This document shows positions 1-13,639 of a stretch of 64,000 nucleotides of DNA, in pieces. Position 1 is the first letter of the stretch. The number at the start of each line of letters is the position of its first letter. The translations under genes were made by a program, and so were the position numbers. The notes beneath the pieces are model-generated. The model made no database searches. It was not told where the DNA came from and saw nothing but the letters and a program-made list of their open reading frames with translations. The stretch lies in contig NC_016472.1 of assembly GCF_000226095.1 (NCBI RefSeq), positions 2,356,001-2,420,000 on the forward strand, read 5' to 3'. This stretch comes from Thermothelomyces thermophilus ATCC 42464. Taxonomy: Eukaryota > Ascomycota > Sordariomycetes > Sordariales > Chaetomiaceae.

Positions 1-1
1 G

Positions 2-2291
2 ACCCCCGAGGCCGCCGCCGCCCGCTTGACCCCGGAGGAAGCCAAGAGGCTGGCTAGGGTCCGGAATATTGGTATTGCAGTATGTGCCGAGTTGGAGCGT
101 GTGGCGTCAGAGTGGGTGAGGATCGAGGACTGAGAAGCGCGACAGGCACACATCGACAGCGGCAAGACCACCGTGAGCGAACGCATCCTCTTCTACACCG
201 GTCGCACCAAGGCGATCCACGAGGTCAGGGGGCGCGATGGCGTCGGTGCCAAGATGGATTCCATGGAACTCGAGAGGGAGCGAGGTATCACCATTCAGTC
301 CGCGGCCACTTTCGCCGACTGGAAGAAGGTTGAGAACGGCGTCGAGGAGACCTACCACATCAACTTGATCGACACCCCGGGCCACATTGACTTCACCATC
401 GAGGTTGAGCGTGCCATGAGAGTGCTGGACGGAGCTGTCATGGTCCTCTGCGCCGTCAGCGGCGTGCAGAGTCAGACCATCACGGTCGACAGGCAGATGA
501 AGCGGTACAACGTCCCCCGCATCAGCTTTGTGAACAAGATGGATCGCATGGGCGCCAATCCGTTCAAGGCGGTCGAGATGATCAATTCGAAGCTCAAGAT
601 CCCCGCGGCCGCCGTTCAAATCCCCATCGGTTCCGAGAAGGAGTTCGAAGGCGTTGTCGACTTGATCCACATGAGGGCCATTCGCAACGACGGCCAGCGG
701 GGTATCAACGTTAAGGTCTCCAACACGATCCCGGAGCATCTGAAGGAGCTTGCCGAGCAGAAGAGGCAAGAGCTGATTGAGAAGCTGGCCGATGTCGACG
801 ACGAGATTGCCGAGATGTTCCTCGAGGAGAAGACGCCCACTCCGGAGCAGATCAAGGCCGCCATTCGCAGGGCGACCATCGGTCTCAAGTTCACGCCCGT
901 GCTCATGGGCTCCGCTCTTGCCGACAAGTGTATCCAGCCCATGCTGGACGCTGTCTGCGACTACCTCCCGAACCCGGGCAACGTCGAGAACGTGGCCCTC
1001 GATCGGTCGAAGAAGGAAGAGCCGGTGAAGCTCCTGCCGTACAATTCCCTTCCGTTCGTTGGCCTCGCGTTCAAGCTGGAAGAGAACCCCTACGGCCAGC
1101 TTACCTACATGCGCGTCTACCAGGGGAGCCTCAAGAAGGGCCAGTATCTCTACAACGCCCGCACGGACAAGAAGGTCCGCATTCCCCGTATCGTGCGCAT
1201 GCATGCGAACGAGATGGAGGACGTTAGCGAGATCGGCGCCGGCGAAATCTGCGCCGTTTTCGGTGTCGAGTGCGCCTCCGGTGATACCTTTACCGATGGC
1301 CGGCTGCCGTACGGCATGAGCTCCATGTACGTGCCGGAGTCGGTCATGTCGCTTAGCATCAAGCCCAAGCGCAGCAGCGACGCCGACGCCTTCAGCAAGG
1401 CCATGAACCGCTTCATGCGTGAGGATCCCACCTTCCGCCTCCACGTCGACGAGGAGTCGGAAGAGACTATCATCAGCGGCATGGGCGAGCTCCACCTCGA
1501 CATCTACGTCGAGCGCCTGCGCCGCGAGTACAAGGTCGATTGCGAGACGGGCAAGCCGCGCGTTGCCTACCGCGAGACCATCAGCAAGCGTGCCGACTTC
1601 GACTACCTCCTCAAGCGCCAGACGGGCGGCCCCGGCGATTACGCCCGCGTGGTAGGCTGGATCGAGCCCAACGCGGACAACGCCGAGGCCAACAAGTTCG
1701 AGACGCGCGTGGTCGGTGGCAACATCCCGGACAAGTACCTCGCAGCCTGCGGCAAGGGTTTCGAGGAGGCCTGCCTGAAGGGCCCGCTGCTCGGCCACAG
1801 GGTCATCGGCGCCTCGATGGTCATCACGGACGGCGCTACCCACGTTACCGACTCTAGCGATTACGCCTTCAACCTGGCCACGCAGATGGCCTTCCGCAAG
1901 GCCTTCGCCGACGCCGGTGGCACCGTGCTAGAGCCGCTCATGAAGACGACCATCACGGCCCCGGCCGAGTTCCAGGGAAATGTCCTGATGCTGATGAACA
2001 AGCGCGGCACCATCGTCGACACCGAGGTCGGCGCCGACGAGTTCACCATGGTTGCCGAGTGCAGCCTGAATGCCATGTTTGGCTTCAGCACGCACCTGCG
2101 CGCCGCCACACAGGGCAAGGGCGAGTTCAGCATGGAGTTTAGCCACTATGCCCCGGCGCCGCCACATCTCCAGTAAGTCTCAATGTGTCTTAACCTTGTG
2201 CTTCTGTGGAAGATGGTCTTCTAACAATCTATGCAGGAAGGAGCTCATTGCCAAGTATGAGAAGGAGTTGGATGCCAAGAGGACCAAGTAA
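2..2291 (+). CDS. MEF1: Mitochondrial elongation factor G (5' end outside window)
   Basis: GTPase that translocates tRNA-mRNA on the mitochondrial ribosome. Exons read as <2..79, 146..2172 and 2237..2291. The first intron (80-145, GTATGT...ACAG) splits the P-loop, giving [14 protein letters not shown] after splicing. The second intron joins CA|G so that the end reads [18 protein letters not shown]. Switch and G motifs are clear: [10 protein letters not shown] (G2), DTPGHIDF (G3), NKMDR (G4) and GSA (G5). Domain II, the domain IV glycine-rich stretch ([12 protein letters not shown]) and the EF-G C-terminus follow. The N-terminus with the mitochondrial presequence lies before the window, so the start is unknown. 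It converges with the LYS12 gene on the other strand. Identification is family-level certain. Assignment to the elongation form (MEF1) rather than the recycling form (MEF2) rests on overall similarity. Confidence 0.95.
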
Positions 2292-2954
2292 ACCCCGACC
2301 AGGACTGTCTGTTTTCCCGGCGGTTTTCTCTTGCTTCAGCTTGGTCCCAGTGCCTGCGCCCTCTCCTCTCCTTTCGAAGCTCGCAACAGGCTTGTGGGTC
2401 TTCGACGGTCTTTCGCCATGATTTATCAAGGCGCTAAGGGGTGCCTCGAACGTGTGCGCCGTGAGACGGTTGGCTGCAGCACCCAAGGGTAAGATAAGAA
2501 GAGCGCGAGCTGTATGATTAGGATAGACTCATGCGTAGATGGTCATCCCTGGCACAGGCGCCAGAGGCAACAAAAGGTGGGCGGCTTGTATTATAGTTAT
2601 ATATATAGCCCGGGTCGGTTGTGGTGTACATGACCATGTATGTGTATGATACACGAATATTGCCTGTTGGTTGGTTGGAATAGGTCGCTTTAATGATAGA
2701 ATGAATGAGATACCATCCCTTCTCTGTCTAACAAGGTCGTTGGGGCAATCCGGGATCATTAGTGGACGGGACACGTGTCAGGTCTGGAACAATGAAACGC
2801 ACGACTTTTTATATGTCTCTTTTTGTTTATTTTCATTCATTTGCATGCCCTTATGCAGGTGCATGATCCAGCGGGGTATTCTAACACTTCTTTTGACAAC
2901 CAACCGATAGAAGTTACACTTTCTCTCCCCCCTCACGCCTGCCGGGTTGTTTTT
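2292..2954. other. Convergent 3' intergenic region
   Basis: This is the gap between the stop codons of the EF-G and LYS12 genes. It holds T-rich stretches and TATATATA runs suited to 3' ends on both strands. I see no gene or structured RNA in it. Confidence 0.6.
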
Positions 2955-4149
<1,195 letters not shown>

Positions 4150-6355
4150 GGTTGCGCTTCAATTGGCTTTCCACGCGAGGCGGTTGACGCTGCCGTGTTT
4201 GAAACTTTTTTGGAAAGCCGAAAGCGTTCAACACCCCATCCTTGCGCCGTCCGGGATCGGAGCTGGCTCCCCAATTGGCGGCTCCAGCAGGGGTTAGGTA
4301 GGTATGTGTTGGACGCAGTAGCCGCGGCAATTCAGCGGGGCAGATCAGGCTTTCCCGTGGGGAGCGCAGGTAGGATCAAACCTTCTTTCTTTTTTGTCCC
4401 AGACATCCCGTCGACATCTCCTTGTGCTAACTAGTGCAGTGACCCGATGAGTTTAAGTGTAATCCGTACAAGCAGGTACCCCATTTTTTAAAGCCCCAGT
4501 GTAACGTGGAAAGTTGTAATTTTTATAGTTAACTTTGGCCTCATGGGGACTCGGTAAAAAATTGCAACAACCTGTAACCGTGGAAAAGAATTGCAAACAT
4601 GCCACTCTTATTGTCTCAGGAAAATTATCTTCAACCACTCGAGCCGCAGACGCTGCGCTGGAGCCTCCCAAGTTCTTCTATCTCTCGAGCGCTTGGCTCC
4701 GGCATCACCGTGAATTTTGGTCGATAGTGACAGTCGCTCAAGCTCGCTCTCGTAAGTGGTTGCTCGGAGGGAGCAGGGCATTGGGCGAATACCTTAGAAG
4801 TCAACGCTTCCCGAGATTCCATTTTCGGTGATGCATGCTTTCTCTTGCCACCTGTCTTTTGCTTCTTATTTTAGGATTTCCCGATTCTCCCAAGAAACAG
4901 CTAGGTAAACATCGAGAAGCCATCGAACTGTGTGTACGACTTCGTCCCACAGCGGCTGTGCCCTTTCGCAGAACGCCATCTCACACAGCCAGCGGGTAAG
5001 CCGCGAATCTTACGCGCCGTCTTACCATGACTACTGCGGATGTGAAGGGCAGAGCGAATGGCTGTGTTCGCAGCATGCCTTCCTCAGCCCCAAATTATTG
5101 GTCTCATGTTTTGGGAGGGCATTATGCTCCGTAAGGGGCAAAAGGTCCCTACTTGTACCGAGCCATCAGATTTTTGGTTGTATGCACAAAGTACGAATAA
5201 TACTTCGCAGAGATATGCGGTTGTGTATAAACGAAAAGAATGTACATACATATGCATGAAGACATGCCGGTCCAGACGGCCCGAAAAATGGAAATAGAGG
5301 AGGATTAAGCACCTTCCGCGACCGTACTCAGTGGGTCAAAATGCGCTGATAACCAAAACCAAACCGAAGAGGACACGATGAGCAGAGCTTTCGCGGAAAA
5401 TGCTGTCGTGGCTTTTATTCAATCGTCCTCCGTAACTCGTACTTCAATTGACGGTTGTGTCATTGGCATAAGGGTGCGGGACTGAGCCACAGCATCCCTG
5501 CGTGTGGGCCTACGCCTCCCCTGGAAATCTCCAGCTTTCATCCCAAGTCTCGTAGGCGGCCAAGGTTCGGCCCACCTTTGCCCGTTGCCGGGCCTCTGAA
5601 ACGCAGCTCTCAGCTTGGAGCTTCTCCTGACGGCCCAACACCATCGAAGCCGCCTCTTAATCTTCCCTACGGGGGATATTACCTCCGTTGAATGATGTTC
5701 GTTACATTTTGATGCAGGACTGGGTGTCCTGCATCAACACGCTACACTTCACTACAAAAACACCGTAGCGTCGGGGTTGCACGCACTCTCGGGTCCGTCC
5801 GAGAGGGCTCCGCATCAAGCCCCTGAAGCCCGGCCCATGCCCGAATTGTTTCTTCTAAATTTGAGACCTCTCTCATTTTTTTTACAGGTGGCACCGCGAG
5901 CGCCGAGCTTCCATCACGCGTCTGTACTGCATAGCCTCTTTTTCCCCTTTCCCCTTTCAGCTTCTCGCCGATCTGTCCTCTGCGGTGCACTCCCAAAGCA
6001 TCGCTTCCAGGCCTGCAAGCTCACTCACACTTACAACAAGCCGGAAGCAACCCGCACGAACCTCGCTCCCATTGGCCGCACCCACTAGAAGACGGGAAGC
6101 TCGGGCTCCAGAAGCTCCAACGCGTGTGGCCTCTGACGCGAAGCCCAACAGGCGTGGGTTTCAAATACTACACTACCAGAGTCTTGAGCTTCCTTCGCGC
6201 CTGCCCAGTCTCGACACAGACCACCATTTGAACCCAACACCCGTCGCAATCTTCCCCGCAGACCGATCGTCTTCACCGATATACATAGCCTATTTCTGGC
6301 TTGCATAGGTGGCAACGCGAAAGCTTCGGTCGCGCTTGCTTCGACAACCGCAGCC
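4150..6355. other. Intergenic region, two divergent promoters
   Basis: 2.2 kb between the divergent starts of LYS12 and the next plus-strand gene. Only short, unconvincing ORFs occur. The part before 6356 has pyrimidine tracts followed by AG (near 5888 and 6309) that could be 5' UTR introns, but this is not provable here. TGTACATACATA is seen near 5238. Confidence 0.5.
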
Positions 6356-8265
6356 ATGAGCGCAGTCAAGAACCTCCGCGCCATGTTCGAGCAGAAGGGG
6401 GAAGCGAGCCCCCCAGATAGAGGCAGGTCGCCTAGTGTCCCTCACCGTGAGGCAGTTTGCCTTTCCGAATCCACGTGCGGTGCCTCACTAGTGCTGTCTC
6501 ACTGCTAGTGTTGTATACATACGCGCTACGCACGCCATGTGTATCCGCACGAGTTTGGTAGCTAACATCGACCCCAGGCTCCGGTAGCGACTCCCCTCGA
6601 CCTCTTTCCAAGATCCGGACCAGTTTTGTCGCGATCGAGAAGGACGGTAGGGTCGGCCTGACGCGCGAGGGGAGTCAGGACTCCATATCCGCTCTCCGGA
6701 AGCGCAGCGGCGACAGCAACGTCACAACACCTACTACTGGCGCTGAGAAGCAGAATCCCTTCGACCTCCTTGCCAAATCGCCCGCCAAGATGGGCGTCCA
6801 GACGCAATCGATCACCGGATCCCCACGACCGAATGCCGGAGCTAGCGACGTCTCACCGCTCGCTCCAGCGGCGGAGATTTCGAAGTCTGGCTCTCCGCCC
6901 GTCGCCGCCTCAGAGTCAACAGCGACACAGACGAACGGCTCAGAAGAGCCGGCCCAGGCCGACAAGGCCGCAACGTCACGGGCGGAGCTGTCAAATGGGG
7001 CAGGAAGCGAGAAAGAAGCCCACAAGAAGGCGACTAAGAACACCAGCGAAGGCAGTGCCACCCGCTCCGCGAGAGCAACACCGAAGCCCCTGGCAGCCAC
7101 TTCGGCAAACAGGTCAACAGCGAAGCCGGAGAAGTCCCCTAAGGCCCCAGCAACCCCTGCGGCGCCGTCGAGCCAGACCCCGGCTGCGAAGAAGACACCC
7201 GAGAGAAAGGCACATGCATCCGAGCAGACAGTGACGCCACGAGGAACTCCTGCTTCGAAGCCTTCCGTTACTTCTTCGGCGAAGCGGCCAGCGCCGCTTC
7301 AGTCGTCCCCGGCGAGCACTGGCTTCGTCAAGCCAAAGGTCAAGTCCCCGACTCGCCCTGTCAAGCTTCCCCCGAGCCTGACCACGCACACTGCCGCATC
7401 TGGATCCAAAGTCAATGCTCCCCGCCAGTCCCTTTCCAGGACGAGCGGCGCCAACCTCCCGACCGAAGTTCGTGGGCGCCCGACTAGTAGGGCGAGCGCC
7501 TCCGCGTCCGCTAGCGCGCCGAACAAGTCAACCTCGACAGGAGGTCTCAAGAGGCAGAGCTCGACCATAGGCCGGCCTCGGCCGAGCTTAGGCCCGCCCC
7601 CGAAACAGCCTGCGAAGGACCATCCGCCGACGAAGAGGGAGAAGGAGGTCGACCAGAGCTTCCTCGAGCGCATGATGCGCCCTACGGCCTCGTCGGCATC
7701 CAAGGTGGCCACCAAAGTGCACACCACGCCGCCTCGGAAGGCAGCGGCGGCGCCAAAGAAGACGTCGACGGCGAAGCCCGCAAAGAAGGCTGTGTCCAAG
7801 CCCGCAGATGCCGACTCGTCCTCGCCCGGCGACCAAGCAGCCACCGCGGCTGCCGCCGCTGCCGAACATGCTCCAGCGACTGAAGAGACGGCCGAGGAGG
7901 TCAAGGCTGCCGAGGGCGAGGTTAGCTCCCCTGCCGGTGCTGGTGAGGAGAACTCGGCTCAAGAGGTGGCGACTGCGACGGAGCAAGGTGAGGCGGCGGA
8001 GGAGGTCGCCCCCGCCGCAGCCCAGGTGGAGGAGGATAAGGGTGCGCAGCCCCAGGACACCGAGGCGGCGGCGGCTGATGAGAATCAGGTTGCCAAGGAG
8101 CCCGAGGCCGAGCTAGCGGCTGTCGCCGAGGAACCGGCCAACGCTGACCATGCGGACGAGGTGGCGGCTGCCGCTCCAGAGGAGAAAGCAGCTGCCTCTT
8201 CTGCGGGAGATGCGGAGCCAGCGACGGCTGAAAAGCAAGACCCCCCCGAGACGGCGGCTGCGTAG
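6356..8265 (+). CDS. Ala/Pro/Lys/Glu-rich low-complexity protein, conserved N-terminal motif
   Basis: Function not recognised. Exons 6356..6446 and 6578..8265 give 592 aa. The intron runs from GTGAGG to CCCCAG with branch GCTAAC and joins C|GC to give VPHR|SGSDSPRPLSK. The N-terminal 60 residues look ordered and selected: MSAVKNLRAMFEQK is followed by a Ser/Pro spacer and RPLSKIRTSFVAIEKDG, a short motif I associate with uncharacterised Pezizomycotina proteins (recollection, unchecked). The middle is basic, rich in Lys, Pro, Ser and Thr. The last 150 residues are acidic, rich in Ala and Glu. There are no membrane segments or catalytic motifs. The charge layout (basic middle, acidic tail) suggests a scaffold or chromatin/cytoskeleton-associated protein, but that is inference only. 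Confidence 0.8.
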
Positions 8266-8878
8266 GTGAAACATCGGTTTCAGCCAGTCAGTCCTACAGG
8301 CTGCCAGTGGCAGGCTAGAACACACTTTCTTGGGTTTTATTTTCCCTTTTTTCGATCTCCTTTTTGGTGTGTTGTTTTTGCAGCGTTCCGTAGCCTTTTT
8401 TTTTATTTAATTCTTCTCTTCGTTCCGCTTCACTAGGGGGGGCATAGCGTTTGTTGAAGGGACGAAATCCATGATACCTGGTGGGAAAATGACAGGTTTT
8501 GTAAGCAGGGAGTTGGCGAGGGAGCATGTAAGGTAGAATAGCTGGCCACCAGGCAGGCGTTTGAGCGTTCGAGGAATTGAAATTTTGTCCACAAGAAACG
8601 ACTCTAAAAATGAAGAGATATATAGTACATTCGGCTGTGAGTTTCAGGCTTCCCAGCACTGCGAAGTGCTGCCAAACTGCCTTGGCATTGCCGTTTGCTC
8701 TGCACTCTGGTATGTTCCATCCATTGCCCACTGGACCGGAACTGACAGCTCCTCGCCTGCCCGCTTGTAACCTACGGATAAAGACCCGTCGATTCCCTCC
8801 CCCCCGCTGCACCTCCATATACACAACTTCAACAGTTCTCCCCCCCCCCCCCCCCTCTTCTCCGGGCAAATGGGGCGT
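8266..8878. other. Convergent 3' intergenic region
   Basis: Lies between the stops of the Lys/Ala-rich gene and the mrps8 gene. It includes a poly-C run near 8840-8856 and T-rich tracts near 8395. No gene is seen. Confidence 0.5.
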
Positions 8879-9373
8879 TCATGAAACCCGGCAGAGCACC
8901 AGCCCTCCCGTTTTCCTCGCAAGGGCTTCCCGGACTTCGAGGACGCCGCGGTCGGTGCTCAGGAACAAGGTCTCGCCCAGGGTCAGACCCTTGACCTGGC
9001 CGACGCTGAAGCCGCGCGAGACCTTCTCGAGCTCGGGCACGGTGGCGGTGACGAGCCGGCTCGGCTTGCTGATGGGCTTGATGTTGCGCAGCACCGGCTC
9101 GTTGTTCCAGTACTTGAGCCCGACCCACAGCCGCCGCGTGGCCACGTTGGCCGACGTGACCGGCTCCTCCTCGGCCTCCTCGGCCGCCCGCGGCAAGCCG
9201 GGCTCGGGCGGGCGCGGGCCCCCGCGCGTGACGGACGCGAGCAGGCCGGCCCGGTGCATCGCCAGGACCAGGCGGAGGTTGTACTTTGTGTTGGGGATCG
9301 ACGTCAGCCCGAACCGGGCCCGCGACGCGTTCTGCAGGTGGATGCACGCGTTGACGACCGAGGCGATGCCCAT
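8879..9373 (-). CDS. mrps8: Mitochondrial small-subunit ribosomal protein uS8m
   Basis: Single-exon 164-aa protein. It begins MGIASVVNACIHLQNASRAR, which matches the uS8m start that binds the central domain of the mitochondrial SSU rRNA. RFGLTSIPNTKYNL and later KPISKPSRLVTATV (the uS8 RIKPVSKPGLRV-type loop) support the family. The end, GVLEVREALARKTGGLVL, fits the conserved uS8 GIMTDREARKKNVGGEVL-type tail. Residues about 45-75 hold an acidic/Pro-rich insert typical of fungal mitochondrial forms. Length is close to the yeast protein of about 155 aa. The start is the first ATG, directly before the conserved helix. Confidence 0.9.
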   Translation of the reverse strand: MGIASVVNACIHLQNASRARFGLTSIPNTKYNLRLVLAMHRAGLLASVTRGGPRPPEPGLPRAAEEAEEEPVTSANVATRRLWVGLKYWNNEPVLRNIKPISKPSRLVTATVPELEKVSRGFSVGQVKGLTLGETLFLSTDRGVLEVREALARKTGGLVLCRVS

Positions 9374-10431
9374 CTTTTAAAATGAGACGGCGACGGCTCT
9401 TGTTGTATGTTATTGTTCCTTTCCTCCCCGCCGAGAGTTGGTCTTGTTAGGAGTGGTGTGTAAAGATCTCTCTCGGATCTTTTTTTCGGAGGCAACGGGC
9501 CTCGTAAGAAGTGGTTCGTTTTTGGTGCCGGTCGCCTTCCTTCTTCTTCCTTGGTCGGAAAGGACGGTTCGATCGATAAAACTTCGGATCGAGGTTTTGC
9601 GCTGCGAGAAGCGGGTGGTGTTTCTTTCTTTCTTTTTTTTTTCTTTTCTTTTCTTACCCACTTGGTTCCCGCGGTCAGATGGAGATAAGGTTAGTTGGGA
9701 GGCCGGGCTGACTGAGGCAGCGTGGGCTATTCGCGATGCCAATTGCGGTGCTGCCCCGGGGCGTCTTGATTCCTTGTCCTCGTCGTCGTCCTCGGATCCT
9801 CAATTTCGCGGTCGCGATAAATTTCAATGGGTCCGACACGGCTTTGCAGCTGGATTCGGCTCCTTCCGTCGGGCGGCCGAAATGCAGCACCAGCAGGGGT
9901 CGCAGCGACCTTTGAAAGGGCCCGTGCTCTGCCGTTACCCTCCATGCCCGCCCGCCCAGGTCCATGCGGCTTCGTCCGAACTCGATTGGCTCATTCTCAT
10001 CCCACACTTAAGCGCCCGGCGGAACACTCCATGTCAACCACCACACAGCTTCAAGCTCCCGAGCGCCGGCTCAATGGCCAGGGGGAGGAGGGATCATCAG
10101 GGCATGCGAAAGCTGATTTGCTGACGGAGTGCCACGGGCAGCGCGGGGCACGTCCATGAGCCAAGTGACGGCTTCTGCAGCACGGGCAGCTTTCCTGTGG
10201 TCACACATGCATCTCGTCGTCTGCGTGATTCCGTCGCGATTGAAGGATATCGGCTTTCTTTCTTTCTTTCTTCTTCTTTTACTCTCTTTTCTCTCATGTG
10301 CCTGTCTCACTTCCTTAACCCAGCAAATTGAAACCTGGGTGTACCCTCGTAAACCCGTTTCTCAGGACCAAGCAACACCTGTTTCCCGACTCGCCCTCGC
10401 CCTCTCCGACTTATAGTACGCCAGCCGCAAG
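9374..10431. other. Intergenic region with pyrimidine tracts
   Basis: 1.06 kb between divergent genes, presumably both promoters. CT-rich runs lie near 9620-9660 and 10255-10300, the latter just upstream of the next gene and typical of fungal core promoters. No coding signal is seen. Confidence 0.5.
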
Positions 10432-11964
10432 ATGGCCGCCCGGCCGGGAGAGGAGAACGTAGCCACGCTGTGAGTGCCGATAGCACGACCGCAGGGCAGG
10501 GCAAGCCAGTCTGACCGCCGAAAGCTACGGAGACATACACTACTTCTACGGACCGCAAACTGATAAGCCGCCCCATCACCGGTTCGACAAGGGCTCCTAC
10601 GTCTACCTCTTTGAGGATGCGAACCAAGGGCGCGCCCGGCTTGAGATTGCCAACCAGCCCGGCACCGAGGACCAGGACGCATTCGATGGCTGTAAGCGCC
10701 GCCGTTCTTCTCTCGAAGAGGGAGAGAGCACCTCAATCTCGAAATTGGCAATGCGCTGATTGGGGTGAACGCCTCAGATCTCGACAGAGTGCACCTCCGC
10801 TACTCGTACAGGCACACCTGCCTCGTGACGCTTACCGTGGGCGAGGTCGAGGGCACTGAGGAATGGCATCTGCCGACCTATGACCCCCACAACCAGAATA
10901 AATACCACTACAAGCTCCACTCGCTGGATATTTACTTCTGGAAGCCCCAGGACGCCGTCCAATTCGTCAACGGGATCCGGCGCGTGCTGCCACCGGAGCA
11001 GTGTGAGGTCCTGGATGAGCCCGGTCCGCCGCCGCGCCAGTCGGCCGACGTGAGCTCCGTGGTGCAGAAACTCGAGCAGGCCGCCATCTCCGAGTCCAAC
11101 TCCGTCCAGGCTACGCCGGCCGGCCTGCAGCCCGGAGCGCCGTCTGGAGCACCGTCTGGAGCACCGTCCTTCCCCGGTCCTCCGGCCGTGGCCGTCACTA
11201 GCTCGGGAGAGTCGACATCAGCTGCGCCGCCTCGGCAGTTCGCGCCCGTTGCCTACAACCCGGCGGCCCCGCCGCCCCCCGAGGAGATTCGCCATCGTGA
11301 GAAGACGCCGCCGCCCGAAGATGGCGCCCCCAACCCCCTGCAGCAGACCTTGGCCTACGATGCTACCACGCCGTTCTCGCCGGGCCTCGCCCCGAGCGCT
11401 CTCGGCCCGAGCAGTCATGGCCCGCTCAGTCCCGGAGTCCCGCCCCCAAACATCCAACACCCGCCGGGCGCCCCGACCTTTCCCGCCCCGCCGCAACACA
11501 GCGTCACCTCGCCCGGGTTTGCGCCGCAGGGGTTCGGCTCCCTCGGCGGGCAAGCAGCTGCCATTTCTCAAACGCTGCCGCCCGTACACCCGGGCGTATC
11601 CCGCGCCGCGACGATGCCAGCTCACGGCGTAGGCGCTCCGCTCGCGAGCCCCGGCCTGGCGAGTCCGTATCTCGTCAACTCGTTCCCCAACCACGCCCAA
11701 TACGTGCCCGGGGTCACCCACCATACGCCGACGCCACCTGCGGCGGGAGTCGGGGTGCCTCCCCCTCCTCCCCCTCCTCCTCCTGCTGCTGCTGCTGGTG
11801 CAGGACAGGTGCAGAACGAGTATGCCGTGCACCAGCAGTTTTATATCCCCGAGAACCAGTACAAGCCAAAGCAGGAAACCAGGGGCAAACTAGAGGAGAA
11901 CGCGGCAAAGCTGGAAAGGGGTGTTACCGGAATGTTGAAAAAGTTCGAGAAGCGCTTTGGTTGA
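10432..11964 (+). CDS. Conserved fungal protein with Pro-rich C-terminal half
   Basis: Function not recognised. Exons 10432..10469, 10525..10691 and 10778..11964 give 463 aa, all phases consistent. The N-terminal 140 residues form a compact domain: MAARPGEENVATLYGDIHYF, then a region with RFDKGSYVYLFEDA and YLDRVHLRYSYRHTC, then LHSLDIYFWKPQDAVQFVNG. It has many aromatic residues and reads as mixed beta/alpha. Residues about 170-400 are Pro/Gly/Ala-rich with an eight-Pro run and poly-Ala. The last 30 residues (ENAAKLERGVTGMLKKFEKR) form a clear amphipathic basic helix that could bind membrane or protein. I recall similar uncharacterised proteins in Pezizomycotina. No enzyme motif is visible. 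Confidence 0.82.
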
Positions 11965-12523
11965 GACGGGAGTGATAGTCTAGACACTCTAGGTGCGGTG
12001 ATGGTTCGTTTTTGTTTCATTTCATTTTCATGGCAGGGAATCGCGCATTACCCGCTGAGCTGTAGTTTCAATGATCATTGCGAATCTTGGAAAGGGGGGG
12101 GGGGGTCTGGTCCATTCGGAGAAGACCGTAAAGTGAGCGAACTTTGCAGTTCCGTCTTCTATCGAGAGTCTTTTACGGAAATATCCTGTTCTTGCCCCGA
12201 TAACTCCGTAAACATGCAATCGACCGTTCCCGGCATTGGTAGTTCAGTGGACGTCTCATCGAGATGTCGTGAATCCCCAAAGTTACGCCTGTCGGCCCAG
12301 CCAGAGCGCGACTCGGGTTCGAACAAAACGGCGGCCGCCGAGCTAGTTCCCAGGCTCGCCCTGTTGGGGCCCTGGAACCCTCGCCGCCCGTACCTGAACC
12401 TGGCATTCCGCATGGCGGCTGCTGATGCGCACAGGTGGGTGCTTTTTGAAGAGACATTTTTGTCTCTTCTAATGTTTGGCGACCAGCGCCTAGCAACTCA
12501 TCCCAAACAACTGCCGCCCGGGC
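11965..12523. other. Convergent 3' intergenic region
   Basis: Gap between the Pro-rich protein and YAE1, holding a short poly-G run near 12097-12106. The plus-strand open frame across it has no family resemblance. Confidence 0.5.
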
Positions 12524-13639
12524 TCACCAAGCCAACGCCTCTCTCCCCCGCACGGCCGGCTGCGGTTGTTGCTGCCCGGCCCTTTCCCTCCCCATCCTCC
12601 CCTCCCGTCCCCTCTCATATTCCTCTTCGTCGTCGTCCTCCCCCCCCACTCTCCTGACCCTCGCATCCCCGGCATCGTCCTTAAGCACCTCCCAGTCCAC
12701 CCCATACCTCGCCGCCTCCGCCCTGACGATCCGGCTCCACTTCCTCAGCAGCGGATGTGCCTCAGCCACGTCCGGGAAGACCGCCTCCTCCTCCCCCTCC
12801 TGACGACTCATCCCATAATCGCCACTACCACCACCGCTGCCACCACCACCACCACTATCACCGGTGACCTGATACCGCCAGGTCCCGTCGGGGCCCCAGT
12901 ACTGCCCGTCAAAGACGCCCGCGACGCCGAGCTCGCGCCTGGCCTCGCCCAGGACGGCCTCGAGCCGGCGGGCCTCGTCGTAGAGCACGCCGCGCCACTC
13001 TGATGATGACGACGACGATGACGACGGCGACGACGACGAGGAGGAGGACGCAGCAGCAGCAGTTGGCGGGAGCGAGAGCGAGTGCAGGCCGAGGGCGGCG
13101 GCCAGGCCCTCGAGCACGCCGAGCAGCTGGCCGGCGCGGGCGCCCAGGTGCGCGCCCAGTGGGTACCCCTCGTCGAAGCCCTGCTGGGCGGTGCGCGCCT
13201 TGGCCAGGGCGATGCCGTCGCGGTACCCGGCCGTCTGGTGGGCCCGCGCCAGGCGCGGCACGTCGCTCACCACCAGGTCGAGGGCGGCCTGGTGGGGGGT
13301 GAGGGGATGTTGTTGGTAGGGGTAAGGGTGCTGCTGGTGGGCTGCTGGGTCATAATGATAATAATGTTGGTGGTCGTAGTCGGAACCCCCCCAGACGTCG
13401 TCTAGGCTATTGTTGCTGTTTCCATCGGTCCCGGCCGGGTGCGCCGTGGGGATGTCGTCGAGTGGGTGGCCGCCGCCACCACCACCACCACCACCACCAA
13501 CACCACCACCACCACTACCGGAGACGGCCGGATTGTGCGAGGTCATTGTGTGGAAAATGTCCAGGTCCCTGTCTTGAGAGGCCGCGTTGCGGAGGAGCAT
13601 ATTGCATGCTGGCTCCGAGTAAGATAAATGAGAAACCAA
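12524..13639 (-). CDS. YAE1: Yae1 family, Fe-S delivery adaptor
   Basis: Partner of Lto1 in the adaptor that brings the CIA machinery to the ABC protein Rli1 for Fe-S cluster insertion (established for yeast). Single exon, 371 aa from the first ATG; a second in-frame ATG at 13597 is an alternative start. The defining deca-GX3 helix-hairpin lies near residues 137-175: GYRDGIALAKARTAQQGFDE followed by GYPLGAHLGARAGQLLGVLEGL, with glycines spaced every four residues. The protein is much longer than yeast Yae1 (about 140 aa). The excess is low complexity: a Gly run near residues 41-57, a His/Tyr/Gln region, a Ser run of about 20 and an acidic tail with DDDEEEYE. Confidence 0.85.
   Translation of the reverse strand: MVSHLSYSEPACNMLLRNAASQDRDLDIFHTMTSHNPAVSGSGGGGVGGGGGGGGGGHPLDDIPTAHPAGTDGNSNNSLDDVWGGSDYDHQHYYHYDPAAHQQHPYPYQQHPLTPHQAALDLVVSDVPRLARAHQTAGYRDGIALAKARTAQQGFDEGYPLGAHLGARAGQLLGVLEGLAAALGLHSLSLPPTAAAASSSSSSSPSSSSSSSSEWRGVLYDEARRLEAVLGEARRELGVAGVFDGQYWGPDGTWRYQVTGDSGGGGGSGGGSGDYGMSRQEGEEEAVFPDVAEAHPLLRKWSRIVRAEAARYGVDWEVLKDDAGDARVRRVGGEDDDEEEYERGREGRMGRERAGQQQPQPAVRGREALAW

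Noticed and set aside
107-1843. 578-codon minus-strand open frame across the EF-G gene
   Set aside because: It is an antisense shadow caused by GC-rich codon bias. The plus strand gives a clear EF-G protein and the antisense product resembles nothing.
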